Assembly: GCA_945865405.1 (NCBI GenBank)
Contig: CAMBDS010000001.1
Location: 248,001 to 312,000, forward strand
DNA from: Caldithrix abyssi DSM 13497
Lineage (GTDB): Bacteria; Electryoneota; AABM5-125-24; Hatepunaeales; Hatepunaeaceae
DNA length: 64,000 bases
Direction of reading: 5' to 3'
Below are positions 50,089-59,226 of this stretch, piece after piece. Below the pieces are notes generated by a model. It was not told the origin of the DNA. It did not search any database and saw nothing but the letters and a program-made list of their open reading frames with translations. Each line of letters starts with the position of its first letter. The first letter of the stretch is position 1. The translations under genes and the position numbers were made by a program.

Positions 50089-50555
50089 ATCACACGGTAA
50101 ACAGGGCTTTTACTTTCGAGTATTCTCAAGTCGTCAGTTCAATCATCACACCGGTTAGAGTGGGGTTGCATATTACTGATCCGATTAAGGTTACTCTCGA
50201 AACGGCATCGGAGAATGCGAAAGAATACAACGCAATTTGGGACACGGGCGCAACAAACACTGTTGTGACCCGGAAGATTGTCAAGGACTGCGGCTTGAAG
50301 CAGGTTGGGGTCATTACCATGAACACTACAAACGGCAATAGATTGTCAAAACAATACTTAATTTCTCTTTTCCTGCCAAATAGTGTTGCTGTCTATTCAA
50401 CCCTCCTGGTTTGCGAGGCGAATGTAGCCGGAGCCAATGTTTTGATAGGTATGGACGTCATTTCTCAAGGTGACTTCGCTTTGGGAAGCCCGAATGGTAA
50501 AACGATATTTTCTTTCAGGATACCGTCTCAACAAGCGACTGACTTCAGAAGTTAG
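50085..50555 (+). CDS. Retropepsin-like aspartic protease
   Basis: 156 aa from TTG 50085, which overlaps the upstream TGA (TTGA); no better start precedes the conserved region. The catalytic motif is IWDTGATNTVVTRKIV (DTGA, Asp near residue 60). The flap-side and second hydrophobic motif ANVLIGMDVISQGDFAL lies near 121-138. One DTGA per chain means it should act as a homodimer, like retroviral proteases. No signal peptide, so cytoplasmic. Co-translated with the DUF5678 protein. The substrate is unknown. Confidence 0.8.
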   Translation: MNHTVNRAFTFEYSQVVSSIITPVRVGLHITDPIKVTLETASENAKEYNAIWDTGATNTVVTRKIVKDCGLKQVGVITMNTTNGNRLSKQYLISLFLPNSVAVYSTLLVCEANVAGANVLIGMDVISQGDFALGSPNGKTIFSFRIPSQQATDFRS

Positions 50556-50573
50556 TCAATCTCAACTTTTTTT
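50537..50573 (+). terminator. Possible terminator after the retropepsin gene
   Basis: GACTGACTT, loop CAG, AAGTTAGTC (one G-U pair) overlaps the stop codon; a run of T follows about 9 nt later at 50567-50573. The gap makes this uncertain. Confidence 0.35.
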
Positions 50574-50634
50574 CCAAGCCGTAGAATGAAGTTGAAAATT
50601 GCAATAATGAGAATTTGTCCTCTCCTCCCCCAAT

Positions 50635-50663
50635 TTGCCTTTCCTGCTTAATTTCCGTATCTT
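50635..50663 (+). promoter_or_regulatory. Promoter of the beta-helix cargo gene
   Basis: TTGCCT (50635-50640), 17 nt, TATCTT (50658-50663). It overlaps the ORF track's TTG start, which supports the later GTG start. Confidence 0.45.
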
Positions 50664-50712
50664 ACCTCTTAGCCTCAAAATCCTGTTAACCCACCCAATC
50701 GGAAAATCGCAA

Positions 50713-53394
50713 GTGATCAAGCACTCGCTCATCGCGGCATTCGTCGCTACACTGTTGTTAATTCTCGTCAGTTGCTCCTACGCGGAGATTATCTATGAAC
50801 GAGGCTCGCTGATCGAGTTTTTCGCCGGTCACGAGGAGGGTTGCGCATACGACAACTGGCTGAGCCACATCTCCGAAGGGATCGCCCGCCCCGGCTTCAA
50901 CGACTACGGGCCTGCCGAGCTTGACAGCCAACGCAACGGCTTCGGTGCGTTTCAGATCATCGACAGCCTCCAGAATCCCGACAGAATACTCGCCGACTGG
51001 TACCGCATTTTCGCCAATATTTTGGCCGATGAATTGGACACCGCGTCGCTGATTCTCGACAACTCGTTCTTCGCCAATTTCTACGACATCGTCGTGCTTA
51101 CGGATCAGAACGAAGAGTACGTCATCCTGCGCGAAACCCTTGACAATAACTACTTCGACGACAACGGCACCGAAGACCAGTCCGACGACGTGCGAGGGTC
51201 TTTCCGCTACGGATGGGGCATCTACATCTTCAATCGCAACCCGCAAACCCCCAACATCGTCCTCGAAGTCCCCCATCCCTGCGACGACTTCGTCGTGCCG
51301 TTCGTCGGAATCGATACGTTCATCCGAATGGGAGCCGCCGCAATTTTCGTCACCGGAGCCGGTCGGGAAGTGAAGTGGACGAACGTCGGCCTGTTTGACA
51401 ACTCCAAATCCCGCTCCGACCCGACCCGCGTCGGCAACCGAAGCGCTTTCAACGAAGCTCACAAAGCCGTCGTTGATTCGATTCGTAACGAGTTTGTCGT
51501 CGTGATCCATAGCTACGACAGCGGCGGGCGGGAACTCGCTCAGTGCTTGCTCGCCTGTTATCCTGACGCAAGCCCCAACCTGCCAATCCTCGACTGGCAA
51601 AACCACCACGACATTCTCCACCTGACCCCCCTCTTCCCTATCGCCGCCAACACCATCGGCAATGCAGAGCATGAAGCCGTCCGTATCGACAACTATTACG
51701 CAATCTGGGAAATCGACAGCCCGGTCTATTACAACCACGAATTCCTCATATCGAACGACCTCGAATCGCTTGTCGGCTGGCCTTCGCCGCAGAGAAGCTA
51801 CTCAACCGACCATAACGAGTTAGCCCCAAGCGTCGAAAACTACATGCACGTCGAACATGACGAATTCCCCGACGTAATCCGGGAAGAGATCCTTAGCTTT
51901 TACCCTGTTGGCGGCGTCCCGACCTACCAGACCTATGCCAACGTGGTCGAGTTTTACCGCCCGCTTTATGACGCAGTTTACGCCTATTACCACCGCTCGC
52001 GATCAGTCACCGTCCCTGACGACTTCCCCAGAGTCCAAGCCGCAATCGACGCATCCTTTGGCGGCGATACGATCATCGTCAAGCCGGGCGTTTACCGCGA
52101 GTCGATCAACTACCACCACAAGAATTTGGTGATTGCCAGCGAATTCATGACCTCCGGCGACAACCGCACCATCGACGCGACGATCATCGAAAGCGACACC
52201 GCCAGCGTGGTTACTTTTGCGGGGTTTGAGGCAGGCTCGGCGAGGCTTTCCGGCTTCACTATCCGCGGCGGCAACAGCCTTGATGGCGGCGGCATCAGCA
52301 TAGTTGACGCAAGCCCGCGCATCGATCATTGCGTCGTTACGGCTAACACTGCCGAAGGCTACGGCGGGGGGATATTCTGCGGTAACTCGAGGCCCGTCAT
52401 CACCAACTGCACCGTGACCGGCAATCAGGCTGGTGACGGCGGTGGCGGGTTGTTTGGCTGGAACGGATCGATGCCGGTGCTCGTGAATACGATCCTTACC
52501 GGCAATGAACCAGCACAGATCGAGTTTCTCCGCCTCGGTGAGCCGAACACGTTAACCTGCGAATACTCGGACGTGCTGGGCGGTTTGGAGGGCATCGTCA
52601 CAGGCAACAACGTCCAGATTCTCTGGCACGAGAGCAACTTCGACGCTGACCCGATGTTCCTCGGGCCCGAGCAAGGCAACTTCCGCCTCTCGCCGTTCAG
52701 CCCGTGCGTCAATTCCGGGTCGCCGCTTGGAGCTAAAGACGCCGACAGCACCGTCGCCGACGTCGGGGCACTGGCTATACACTTCAGGAACATCGTCACG
52801 ACCCCCGGCAGATTGGATTTTGCGGGCTACGAGATCGGATTGCCCGACAGCTTGGAGCTGATGATTTCCAACGTCGGGAGCGACACGATAGAGATTTTGC
52901 CGCGCGACATTTCGCCGCACAACTCGCCGTTCTCCATCGGTGGCGCGAATGAGGCGGTTGACCTGCTTCCCGATTCGTCGCTGACGGTTTGGGTGCTGTT
53001 TGCTCCGCAAGATTCGGGCGACCATCGCGCGACGTTATTGATCGCCTCTGACCAGCCGGGCGAAGAGGTTACTCGAATTACCGTTCGGGCGTCGTTGTTG
53101 GGGGTTGACGACAGCGGCAACCCTGCCCCGTCGGAGTTCCGGCTTCTGGGGGCTTATCCCAACCCGTTTAACAGCACGGTCAGCATCGGCTACCAGACTC
53201 CGGTTGCGGGGGTTGTGACTTTGAAGGTGTTCGACCTTTCGGGGCGAGAGGTTGCGACGCTTGCGAGTGGGAGGCAAGGTGCGGGGGAGCATCGGGTGGT
53301 TTGGAGTGCGGACGGGCAACCGGCGGGGCTTTACTTTTGCCGGATGGAGGCGGGAGGGGTTAGCAGGTCGGTGAAGATGGTTTTGGTGAGGTGA
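50713..53394 (+). CDS. T9SS cargo: N-formylglutamate-amidohydrolase-like domain plus beta-helix
   Basis: Start GTG 50713 gives the signal peptide VIKHSLIAAFVATLLLILVSCSYA; 893 aa. LVSC could also be a lipobox. The N-terminal domain (about 25-430) includes LEVPHPCDD, IRMGAAAIFVTGAGREV, DPTRVGNRSAFNEAHKAVVD and VVVIHSYD, a pattern recalling zinc amidohydrolases of the N-formylglutamate amidohydrolase type. This is tentative. A beta-helix at about 430-690 opens with TVPDDFPRVQAAIDASFGGDTIIVKPGVY. A hydin-like domain follows, then a CTD (YPNPFNSTVSIGY, ending VKMVLVR) without palindromic inserts. The CTD is more like canonical ones (LKVFDLSGREVATL) than like the minus-strand set. Confidence 0.8.
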   Translation: MIKHSLIAAFVATLLLILVSCSYAEIIYERGSLIEFFAGHEEGCAYDNWLSHISEGIARPGFNDYGPAELDSQRNGFGAFQIIDSLQNPDRILADWYRIFANILADELDTASLILDNSFFANFYDIVVLTDQNEEYVILRETLDNNYFDDNGTEDQSDDVRGSFRYGWGIYIFNRNPQTPNIVLEVPHPCDDFVVPFVGIDTFIRMGAAAIFVTGAGREVKWTNVGLFDNSKSRSDPTRVGNRSAFNEAHKAVVDSIRNEFVVVIHSYDSGGRELAQCLLACYPDASPNLPILDWQNHHDILHLTPLFPIAANTIGNAEHEAVRIDNYYAIWEIDSPVYYNHEFLISNDLESLVGWPSPQRSYSTDHNELAPSVENYMHVEHDEFPDVIREEILSFYPVGGVPTYQTYANVVEFYRPLYDAVYAYYHRSRSVTVPDDFPRVQAAIDASFGGDTIIVKPGVYRESINYHHKNLVIASEFMTSGDNRTIDATIIESDTASVVTFAGFEAGSARLSGFTIRGGNSLDGGGISIVDASPRIDHCVVTANTAEGYGGGIFCGNSRPVITNCTVTGNQAGDGGGGLFGWNGSMPVLVNTILTGNEPAQIEFLRLGEPNTLTCEYSDVLGGLEGIVTGNNVQILWHESNFDADPMFLGPEQGNFRLSPFSPCVNSGSPLGAKDADSTVADVGALAIHFRNIVTTPGRLDFAGYEIGLPDSLELMISNVGSDTIEILPRDISPHNSPFSIGGANEAVDLLPDSSLTVWVLFAPQDSGDHRATLLIASDQPGEEVTRITVRASLLGVDDSGNPAPSEFRLLGAYPNPFNSTVSIGYQTPVAGVVTLKVFDLSGREVATLASGRQGAGEHRVVWSADGQPAGLYFCRMEAGGVSRSVKMVLVR

Positions 53395-53534
53395 GGCGTT
53401 AAGCTTTACTATTTCCGCTTTCCCAGAATTCATTGTTTCCCTAAATCGAATCAACTAAGCCTTAATTGATATTTGTAATATCCCATAGTTAATATAAAGA
53501 AATGCAAAAATTCTGAACAATTTTGAAACTCCAC

Positions 53535-53563
53535 TTGCATGAATGCACACCACTAACTATAAT
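53535..53563 (+). promoter_or_regulatory. Promoter of the PEGA-YidD-CapA operon
   Basis: TTGCAT (53535-53540), 17 nt, TATAAT (53558-53563), about 63 nt before GTG 53626. Confidence 0.6.
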
Positions 53564-53625
53564 AAGATACAATCAAGCAGGTATACCATTACCTGCGTCA
53601 AACTAAATAGTGATTTGGAGGTAGT

Positions 53626-54111
53626 GTGAGACGATTTTTGATCGTATCGATATTCATTTTGCCAGTGTTTATTGTTGGTTGCGCGACAATAATAAGCGGC
53701 TCAAAACAACAAGTTTCTGTAAACTCGACTCCAGAAAATGCGGAAGTTTCGGTAAAAACGCTTGGAGGCATCTCAGTTTTTAATGGACGCACGCCAGCAT
53801 CAGTCACACTTGCTCGCAAAAATGAGTACCTTGTTACCGTCAAACTATCTGGCTATTCGGATCAGACCATTCAGATCAGCAAGTCTGTCAACACATGGGT
53901 GATCGGAAACCTATTGTGCGGCGGTATTCCAGGATTGGTAGTAGACGGAGTGACAGGAGCACTTTGGAATCTTGAACCTGAAGCAATTCATGTTGCGTTG
54001 GTAATTGCCATGCTGGACGGAAAATCGGTCTATTATGCCGTCTTAGGGATGCACGATGACAATGGACAACTGCGAACCCTTGCAGTGCCGATGGTTCCGC
54101 TTCTAAATTGA
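53626..54111 (+). CDS. PEGA-domain lipoprotein
   Basis: 161 aa from GTG 53626 (GGAGG 4 nt upstream). Type-II signal peptide with lipobox FIVGC, so Cys19 would be lipidated. Residues about 30-90 carry a PEGA-like beta domain (VNSTPENAEVSVKTLGGISVFNGRTPASVTL). A hydrophobic glycine-rich stretch (NLLCGGIPGLVVDGVTGALW) follows at about 95-115, a combination common in envelope lipoproteins. The stop overlaps the next gene's TTG start (TTGA). Likely envelope-located; partner unknown. Confidence 0.75.
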   Translation: MRRFLIVSIFILPVFIVGCATIISGSKQQVSVNSTPENAEVSVKTLGGISVFNGRTPASVTLARKNEYLVTVKLSGYSDQTIQISKSVNTWVIGNLLCGGIPGLVVDGVTGALWNLEPEAIHVALVIAMLDGKSVYYAVLGMHDDNGQLRTLAVPMVPLLN

Positions 54112-55418
54112 GTATCGTCCGATCGTTTGTTAAGCTTGCTCTGGTCGTTTTCCTTATTGGGATCATTACTATAAGCTCCAATGCAGCATCAAATGAAAAC
54201 AAAGTGTCTATCCGGAGCTCAAGAAATGTTGAGTACCAAACGCCTGATGTTTGTCAGGCGTTTGTTCTCTCTCAAATACAAAATTATCAAAAAAAATCCG
54301 ATCACATTTCTATACATCGTTGTCCGTTCAAGCGATCGTGTTCAAATTATGCTGAATTTGCGATCAGGTATTATGGTTTAGTACCCGGGTTGGTTGTTTT
54401 TTTGGACCGCTATCTTTATCGTGAAAATATTGCCGCTCGTCATCACTATCCAAGAAGTGTATCTACAGACGGGAGGTTGCTATTAGATGATGAATGGTTT
54501 CTTCCTCCTCCGCAAAATGATATTGAAATAGCTGTTAATCAGGAACATATATCCAGAAATCAGTCAGGTTTCTTGATTAAGTCAAATACCATGACTGTGA
54601 TTGGCGATTCGTCCACTGCTTGGGCCGATGCATTATATCTAAGTAGAGATTATGAGAACGCAGCGTTAGCTTACAGATATGCTGCTTTTGCAACACAAGA
54701 CGTTAAAATAAAAAATCAAATAAATTACCAAATTACCCGTTGTTATCTTGCTTCAGAAAATTACTCTAAAGCGATGATTTGGGGAACGCAATGTGTAGTC
54801 GATGCGAAAGATTCGATAAAGTTGTCACGTTCAATAACAATGCTTGGTATTATATATGAACTACAACATCTAAGTCCTTTGGCAGAAATACAATTTAGGA
54901 ATTCAATCTCAATTGATGGCTTTGCTTTGGCAATGGCAGGAATGGGCTTAGTCTATGCTGAACAGAGAAATTGGATATTGTCTAAGCAATGGTTTGATAG
55001 CGCAGCGAAGGCCGAATTAAATGAATTCCAATCACTCAAATTTCAAAATCTATCTAACTATTTACAAAAATCAGAAGAAATCCCGAAAATTTCAGAAGCG
55101 ACATGTGCAACTCTGTCAGCCTTATTACCAGGGGCCGGACAGATCTATTCGGGACATAGTATTGATGGAATCCAAGCATTTTTGGCTGTGGCTACATTTT
55201 CGTTGGCAACTTGGTCCGCATGGCGTTACGAACACCAAAATGATAGACCATATTATGGTGCAGTCTCATTAGGCACAGTTACACTTACCTTGTATACTTC
55301 CAATGTTTGGGGCGGTTGGCGTACCGCAACTTTCCATAATGCTCATCAAGAGGAACTTTTCATCAAGTCGATTCGAGAAGGAATACTAAACGCCGAACTC
55401 GCATTACCTCCTCTGTGA
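54108..55418 (+). CDS. Fusion of YidD-like, TPR and C-terminal membrane (DUF5683/TM2-like) domains
   Basis: 436 aa from TTG 54108, directly before the hydrophobic export signal (FVKLALVVFLIGIITISS). Residues about 65-105, HRCPFKRSCSNYAEFAIRYYG then PGLVVFLDRYLYRE, closely match the YidD/haemolytic family (C-x-PSCSNYA...HG...G...R). Free-standing YidD is only about 70-100 aa and assists YidC-dependent insertion. Helical TPR-like repeats fill about 165-325 (YENAALAYRYAAFATQD; AMAGMGLVYAEQRNW). The end has LSALLPGAGQIYSGHSIDGI plus two membrane spans, as in DUF5683/TM2-like proteins. The gene sits between the PEGA lipoprotein and CapA genes. Noticeably AT-rich against its neighbours. Confidence 0.75.
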   Translation: MSIVRSFVKLALVVFLIGIITISSNAASNENKVSIRSSRNVEYQTPDVCQAFVLSQIQNYQKKSDHISIHRCPFKRSCSNYAEFAIRYYGLVPGLVVFLDRYLYRENIAARHHYPRSVSTDGRLLLDDEWFLPPPQNDIEIAVNQEHISRNQSGFLIKSNTMTVIGDSSTAWADALYLSRDYENAALAYRYAAFATQDVKIKNQINYQITRCYLASENYSKAMIWGTQCVVDAKDSIKLSRSITMLGIIYELQHLSPLAEIQFRNSISIDGFALAMAGMGLVYAEQRNWILSKQWFDSAAKAELNEFQSLKFQNLSNYLQKSEEIPKISEATCATLSALLPGAGQIYSGHSIDGIQAFLAVATFSLATWSAWRYEHQNDRPYYGAVSLGTVTLTLYTSNVWGGWRTATFHNAHQEELFIKSIREGILNAELALPPL

Positions 55419-55519
55419 GTGCTACCCCCCACTTTCCTTTTTCCTCTTTCCGCTTTTCACTTGCTTTCCCTCGTTCTTTACCCTATCTTATTGTCACAAC
55501 CTATTACTACGGCACCGCG

Positions 55520-58500
55520 ATGCAGCTTCTCGCCAGCCTCACACTCGTCCTCCTCCTCAGCCTTCCCGGCTTTGCCGAGAGGAGCCTCCGCGCCACGTCT
55601 CCGGGCGGCGCGGGCGACCCGTTCAACCCGTTTGCCCCTGAAACGCTCGCCGTAGATCCGGTCGGGATCGTTGTCGAGGGCGGTTTCGTCAGCCTTGACT
55701 GGACAGCCTCCCGACGCACCCTGAACCACCAGACCCTCACCGGCTACCTGATCTACGCCGGGAATGACCCCCAAAGACTCCGCCTCATCGACTACTCAGT
55801 ATCGAATTTCGCCAGCACCCGCGCCGGCACAGATAACTACTTCGCCGTCAAAGCTCTCTACGCCGGAGCCGAGCCCGACCGACGCAAATTACGCGACGCG
55901 AACCGGGACGATGGCGTTTTGCTCGACTTCGAGGACGACGAAGCCGATCTACTTCCCTATGATGACGACGAGGACGTTCAAGGCAACCGCTGGGAGGTCT
56001 CGGACGATGAAGCCTTCCCCCCTTCCGAGCAGTCGTTGAAGCTGTTCGGCAACACCTGGAAGCGCCTTCCGTTCCGTCGGCAGGTGATCGAGGACGCCTC
56101 CGTCTGGCAGATCTCGGTGATGTCGGTCGATGGCGATACGTCCGCCGAGTTGCAAGCGTTCGGTATCGGGGACGGGTCGGAGAAGCTGATCTACTCATTC
56201 TATGGCCGCGAGACTGTCTGGGACGCCGAGTGGATGGTCGCCAATCAGGAAGCTCGCCGCCGCAACCGCTGGGAGACATTCCGCCTGCGCATCGGGTACG
56301 ACTGGATGGTGCGCTACGGATACCTCCCGTCCATCGACGAACTCTACTTCATCAACGACAACGACACCACCAACCCCGCCGCGACTATCTACTTCGATGA
56401 ACTGATCGACTTGACCGGCTCGCTCGACCCCGAACCCTTCCCGAAAGCCCAATGGGCTGTCGATCCGACCGTCGAAGGCAATGGCGTCGCCATCCGTTTC
56501 CGTGCCAACGTCGAAAACCGTGACAGGCAAGGCGTTTCGCTCCTTTGGGACTTCGGTGACGGGATGACAGGCACAGGCTTCGAGCCACTCCACATTTTCC
56601 CTGACAACGCCACCTATCGCGTAGGTCTTGCCGCTACGGGAGTCGAAGGATTGACCGGCAGGACGAGCCTGTTGGTCGAGGCCGGCGAGGCTCGAATTGC
56701 GCAGTCGGTAGATCTGGCATTCTCCGGTGACGTGATGCTGGCTCGTCGCTACGAACAGAACGGCGGGATCATCCAGCGGCTTGGGCCTGAAGCAATTTTC
56801 TCGCGCATCCGTCACAGAACGACCGCCGCCGATATCTTCGTCATCAACCTCGAATGCCCGTTGACCGATGAAGGCACCCCTCACCCGACTAAAGACATCT
56901 TCTTCCGCGGCAGACCGGCCAATGTCGCCGCGCTGACTTACGCCGGAGTCGATGTCGCCAACCTCGCTAACAACCACGTCAGCGACTACGGTGCGCGAGG
57001 ATTGCAGGAAAGTTCTCAGGTTCTCGATGCGGCAGGAATCCTCTACAGCGGCGCAGGGCAGAACGAATACGAGGCGATGCGACCCGCCTTCAAGACGGTC
57101 AATGGCATGCGCTTCGGGTTCATCGGCTTCTGCAACCGCACCGGGCGCGACTACAACGCAAGACCCTACCTTGACGCCGGGTTCGACAAGGACGGCTACC
57201 TTTGGTTGACCGCCGACAACATCCTTCAGACCATTCCGCAAACGAATGAACTCTGTGACTACCTGATCGTCTCAATTCACGGTGGCACTGAGTACGCCGA
57301 GGAGCCAATGGCAGTCCGCCCCCGCGACCCCGACTATTCATCCGAATGGCCGATCTTTCCACCTGCTGAACTTGACTCGGCAACGCGACAACTGGCGCAC
57401 ATGGCTATCGACCTCGGTGCAGACCTCATCATCCAGCACCATCCGCACGTCCTGCAAGGCTTTGAGGTGTACAACGGCGTGCCGATTGCTTCGAGCCTCG
57501 GTAACTTCGCATTTGATCAGGACTTCTCCGAGACTTGGCCCTCGGCGCTGATCTGGGCGAAGTTCACGCGGGACGGGTTGCAGTCATTCGAGATTGAGCC
57601 TGTCTTCGTCGATAACTACTACCCGACTCCCGCCATCGGCAACCTTGGTGCGGCGATTCTCGACCGTCTCAGTGCTTACTCGACCCCGCTCAACGCCACC
57701 GTTTACGCTGACTATGGCCGGATGCGGGGCGTAGTCGCCCTTCACCCGGAGAAACTAAGCCGTCATGAGGAGGCTCTTGAAGCCGATGTCGATTTCCGTT
57801 ACTTCCAGCAGGGTGACTTCTATCGCTCGGCTCCGATCAGGGTGCGTCCCGGTGCTTACGTTCGTGAAGTGACGAGGCTTTTGCCTGAGGCGAATGATGA
57901 GAGTGTGGAAGTGAGGCTGGGGAGGGAGATACTACTGGTGGGGAATATGGAGATGGAGGGTGCGCAGAGTTGGTTATACAATTCCGCCTTTGAGGCTCGC
58001 GATTCGCAATTCGTCGTCGAAGGCAGGTATTCCTCCAAGCTTTGGCGAAATCAAGGCCAACAGGACGGCGTCACTGATATGTTGCAACGCATCCCCACCC
58101 GTCAGGGCGACCCGTTGACGCTTGCCGGTTGGGTCAAGCTGATTAACGGGCGGGATGCGGCTCTTTCGGCGAGGTACTACCGCTATCGCTACGACAACCA
58201 GCCACAGAACATCATCGGCGCGGACGAAACCGTCGAAGGCCGCCACCAGGGGACGTTCGACTGGCGCTACGTCTGGCAGGACCTGACGGTGCCGCAGGGA
58301 TGCGACTACCTCAATGTGCGCTGGCAGCTTTACGGAGCCCAGCAGGGTGGCGGCAACCAGATGTGGACGGACGAGGTGAAGCTTATCCGCTGGGAAGAGT
58401 GGCAAAGCCTTGCTGACGCGGTGCCGCTCGACTACCCGAACGACTATTACTATATGCAGGTACAGACGCGCAGGCCTGTGGAAGAGGGGAGAGTGGAGTA

Positions 58501-58525
58501 TAAGAGTGTGAGGTTGGGGGAGTGA
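55520..58525 (+). CDS. CapA-family metallophosphatase-like protein with PKD domain
   Basis: I prefer ATG 55520 (MQLLASLTLVLLLSLPGFAE, a signal peptide); the track's GTG 55415 overlaps the upstream stop as GTGA and is a possible alternative. 1001 aa. A PKD domain lies near 330-385 (GVSLLWDFGDGMTGTGFEP). A CapA (PGA_cap) domain runs from about 395 to 690: DLAFSGDVMLARR, INLECPLTD, VDVANLANNHVSDYG, SIHGGTEY and QHHPHVLQG, with the metal-binding pattern of calcineurin-like phosphoesterases. The C-terminal 150 residues form a beta-sandwich (carbohydrate-binding-like). CapA proteins take part in poly-gamma-glutamate capsule export or turnover; here it is secreted and has no T9SS CTD. Confidence 0.82.
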   Translation: MQLLASLTLVLLLSLPGFAERSLRATSPGGAGDPFNPFAPETLAVDPVGIVVEGGFVSLDWTASRRTLNHQTLTGYLIYAGNDPQRLRLIDYSVSNFASTRAGTDNYFAVKALYAGAEPDRRKLRDANRDDGVLLDFEDDEADLLPYDDDEDVQGNRWEVSDDEAFPPSEQSLKLFGNTWKRLPFRRQVIEDASVWQISVMSVDGDTSAELQAFGIGDGSEKLIYSFYGRETVWDAEWMVANQEARRRNRWETFRLRIGYDWMVRYGYLPSIDELYFINDNDTTNPAATIYFDELIDLTGSLDPEPFPKAQWAVDPTVEGNGVAIRFRANVENRDRQGVSLLWDFGDGMTGTGFEPLHIFPDNATYRVGLAATGVEGLTGRTSLLVEAGEARIAQSVDLAFSGDVMLARRYEQNGGIIQRLGPEAIFSRIRHRTTAADIFVINLECPLTDEGTPHPTKDIFFRGRPANVAALTYAGVDVANLANNHVSDYGARGLQESSQVLDAAGILYSGAGQNEYEAMRPAFKTVNGMRFGFIGFCNRTGRDYNARPYLDAGFDKDGYLWLTADNILQTIPQTNELCDYLIVSIHGGTEYAEEPMAVRPRDPDYSSEWPIFPPAELDSATRQLAHMAIDLGADLIIQHHPHVLQGFEVYNGVPIASSLGNFAFDQDFSETWPSALIWAKFTRDGLQSFEIEPVFVDNYYPTPAIGNLGAAILDRLSAYSTPLNATVYADYGRMRGVVALHPEKLSRHEEALEADVDFRYFQQGDFYRSAPIRVRPGAYVREVTRLLPEANDESVEVRLGREILLVGNMEMEGAQSWLYNSAFEARDSQFVVEGRYSSKLWRNQGQQDGVTDMLQRIPTRQGDPLTLAGWVKLINGRDAALSARYYRYRYDNQPQNIIGADETVEGRHQGTFDWRYVWQDLTVPQGCDYLNVRWQLYGAQQGGGNQMWTDEVKLIRWEEWQSLADAVPLDYPNDYYYMQVQTRRPVEEGRVEYKSVRLGE

Positions 58526-58528
58526 AAA

Positions 58529-59041
58529 GTGGATAACCTTACCATTCGGCGCTTCGACCCTGAAAGCGACTCCATCGAGGAACTGACGCTGCTGCTGAAC
58601 CGGGCGTATAAGATCCTCGCTGATATGGGGCTGCGTTACTGGGCGACATGGCAGGGTCCGGATGTGACGGCAGACCGGATCAAGGACAAGCACTGCTTTG
58701 TCGCGTTTCAGGACGGCAAGCTGGTCGGGACGATAACGTATGCGCCGCCGGACAAGAAGAAGGGCGGGTCGCCGTGGTACGACCGCGCGGAGGTTGCCGG
58801 GATCGGGCAGTTTGGCGTCGAGCCGGGCTTGCAGGGTAAGGGGATCGGGCTCGAGATCATGCAATTCATCGAGGATCACGCCAAGGCGGACGGCGCGGGG
58901 GAGCTTGCGCTTGATACGGCTGAATCGGCTAAGCACCTGACCCAATGGTACGAGCGGCTGGGGTATCGGTTCATCGAGCATGTGCAATGGGATCAGGTGA
59001 ACTATCGGAGCGTGGTGATGAGTAAAAAGCTGAGCGAGTAG
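58529..59041 (+). CDS. GNAT-family N-acetyltransferase
   Basis: 170 aa from GTG 58529, 3 nt after the CapA stop, with a G-rich Shine-Dalgarno. GNAT motif A reads IGQFGVEPGLQGKGIGLEIMQFIEDHA (about residues 92-118; Q-x-x-G-K-G/IG loop binds acetyl-CoA pyrophosphate), and motif B has LDTAESAKHLTQWYERLGYRF. Length is normal. Substrate cannot be inferred; co-transcription with CapA hints at cell-envelope metabolism, weakly. Confidence 0.85.
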   Translation: MDNLTIRRFDPESDSIEELTLLLNRAYKILADMGLRYWATWQGPDVTADRIKDKHCFVAFQDGKLVGTITYAPPDKKKGGSPWYDRAEVAGIGQFGVEPGLQGKGIGLEIMQFIEDHAKADGAGELALDTAESAKHLTQWYERLGYRFIEHVQWDQVNYRSVVMSKKLSE

Positions 59042-59174
59042 CCGAAGGAGATGACGACACCACCAGAAAAGGACGGGGAGACCACGGATACATCAAAAAT
59101 CGATCACTGAGTCACAGAAGTCTGGAAAGGCTTATTGGATTGTGGATACAGGCGTGATCGATTTGTGATCGAAA

Positions 59175-59204
59175 AAAGTTTAAGGTTTAAAGTTTAAGGT
59201 TGAA
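59175..59204. repeat. Heptanucleotide tandem repeat (GTTTAAG)n
   Basis: About four units, lying just downstream of the orphan minus-strand promoter. Confidence 0.65.
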
Positions 59205-59226
59205 GGGACGAAAGGAGTATGTCGGT

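Noticed and set aside
50758-51738. Minus ORF of 326 aa
   Set aside because: Antisense to the amidohydrolase/beta-helix cargo gene; no recognisable domain or start context.
56195-58987. Long minus ORFs 56195..57241 (348 aa) and 57974..58987 (337 aa)
   Set aside because: They lie opposite the CapA and GNAT genes, whose motifs are clear; compositions (Val/Arg/Asp-rich without domains) fit shadows.
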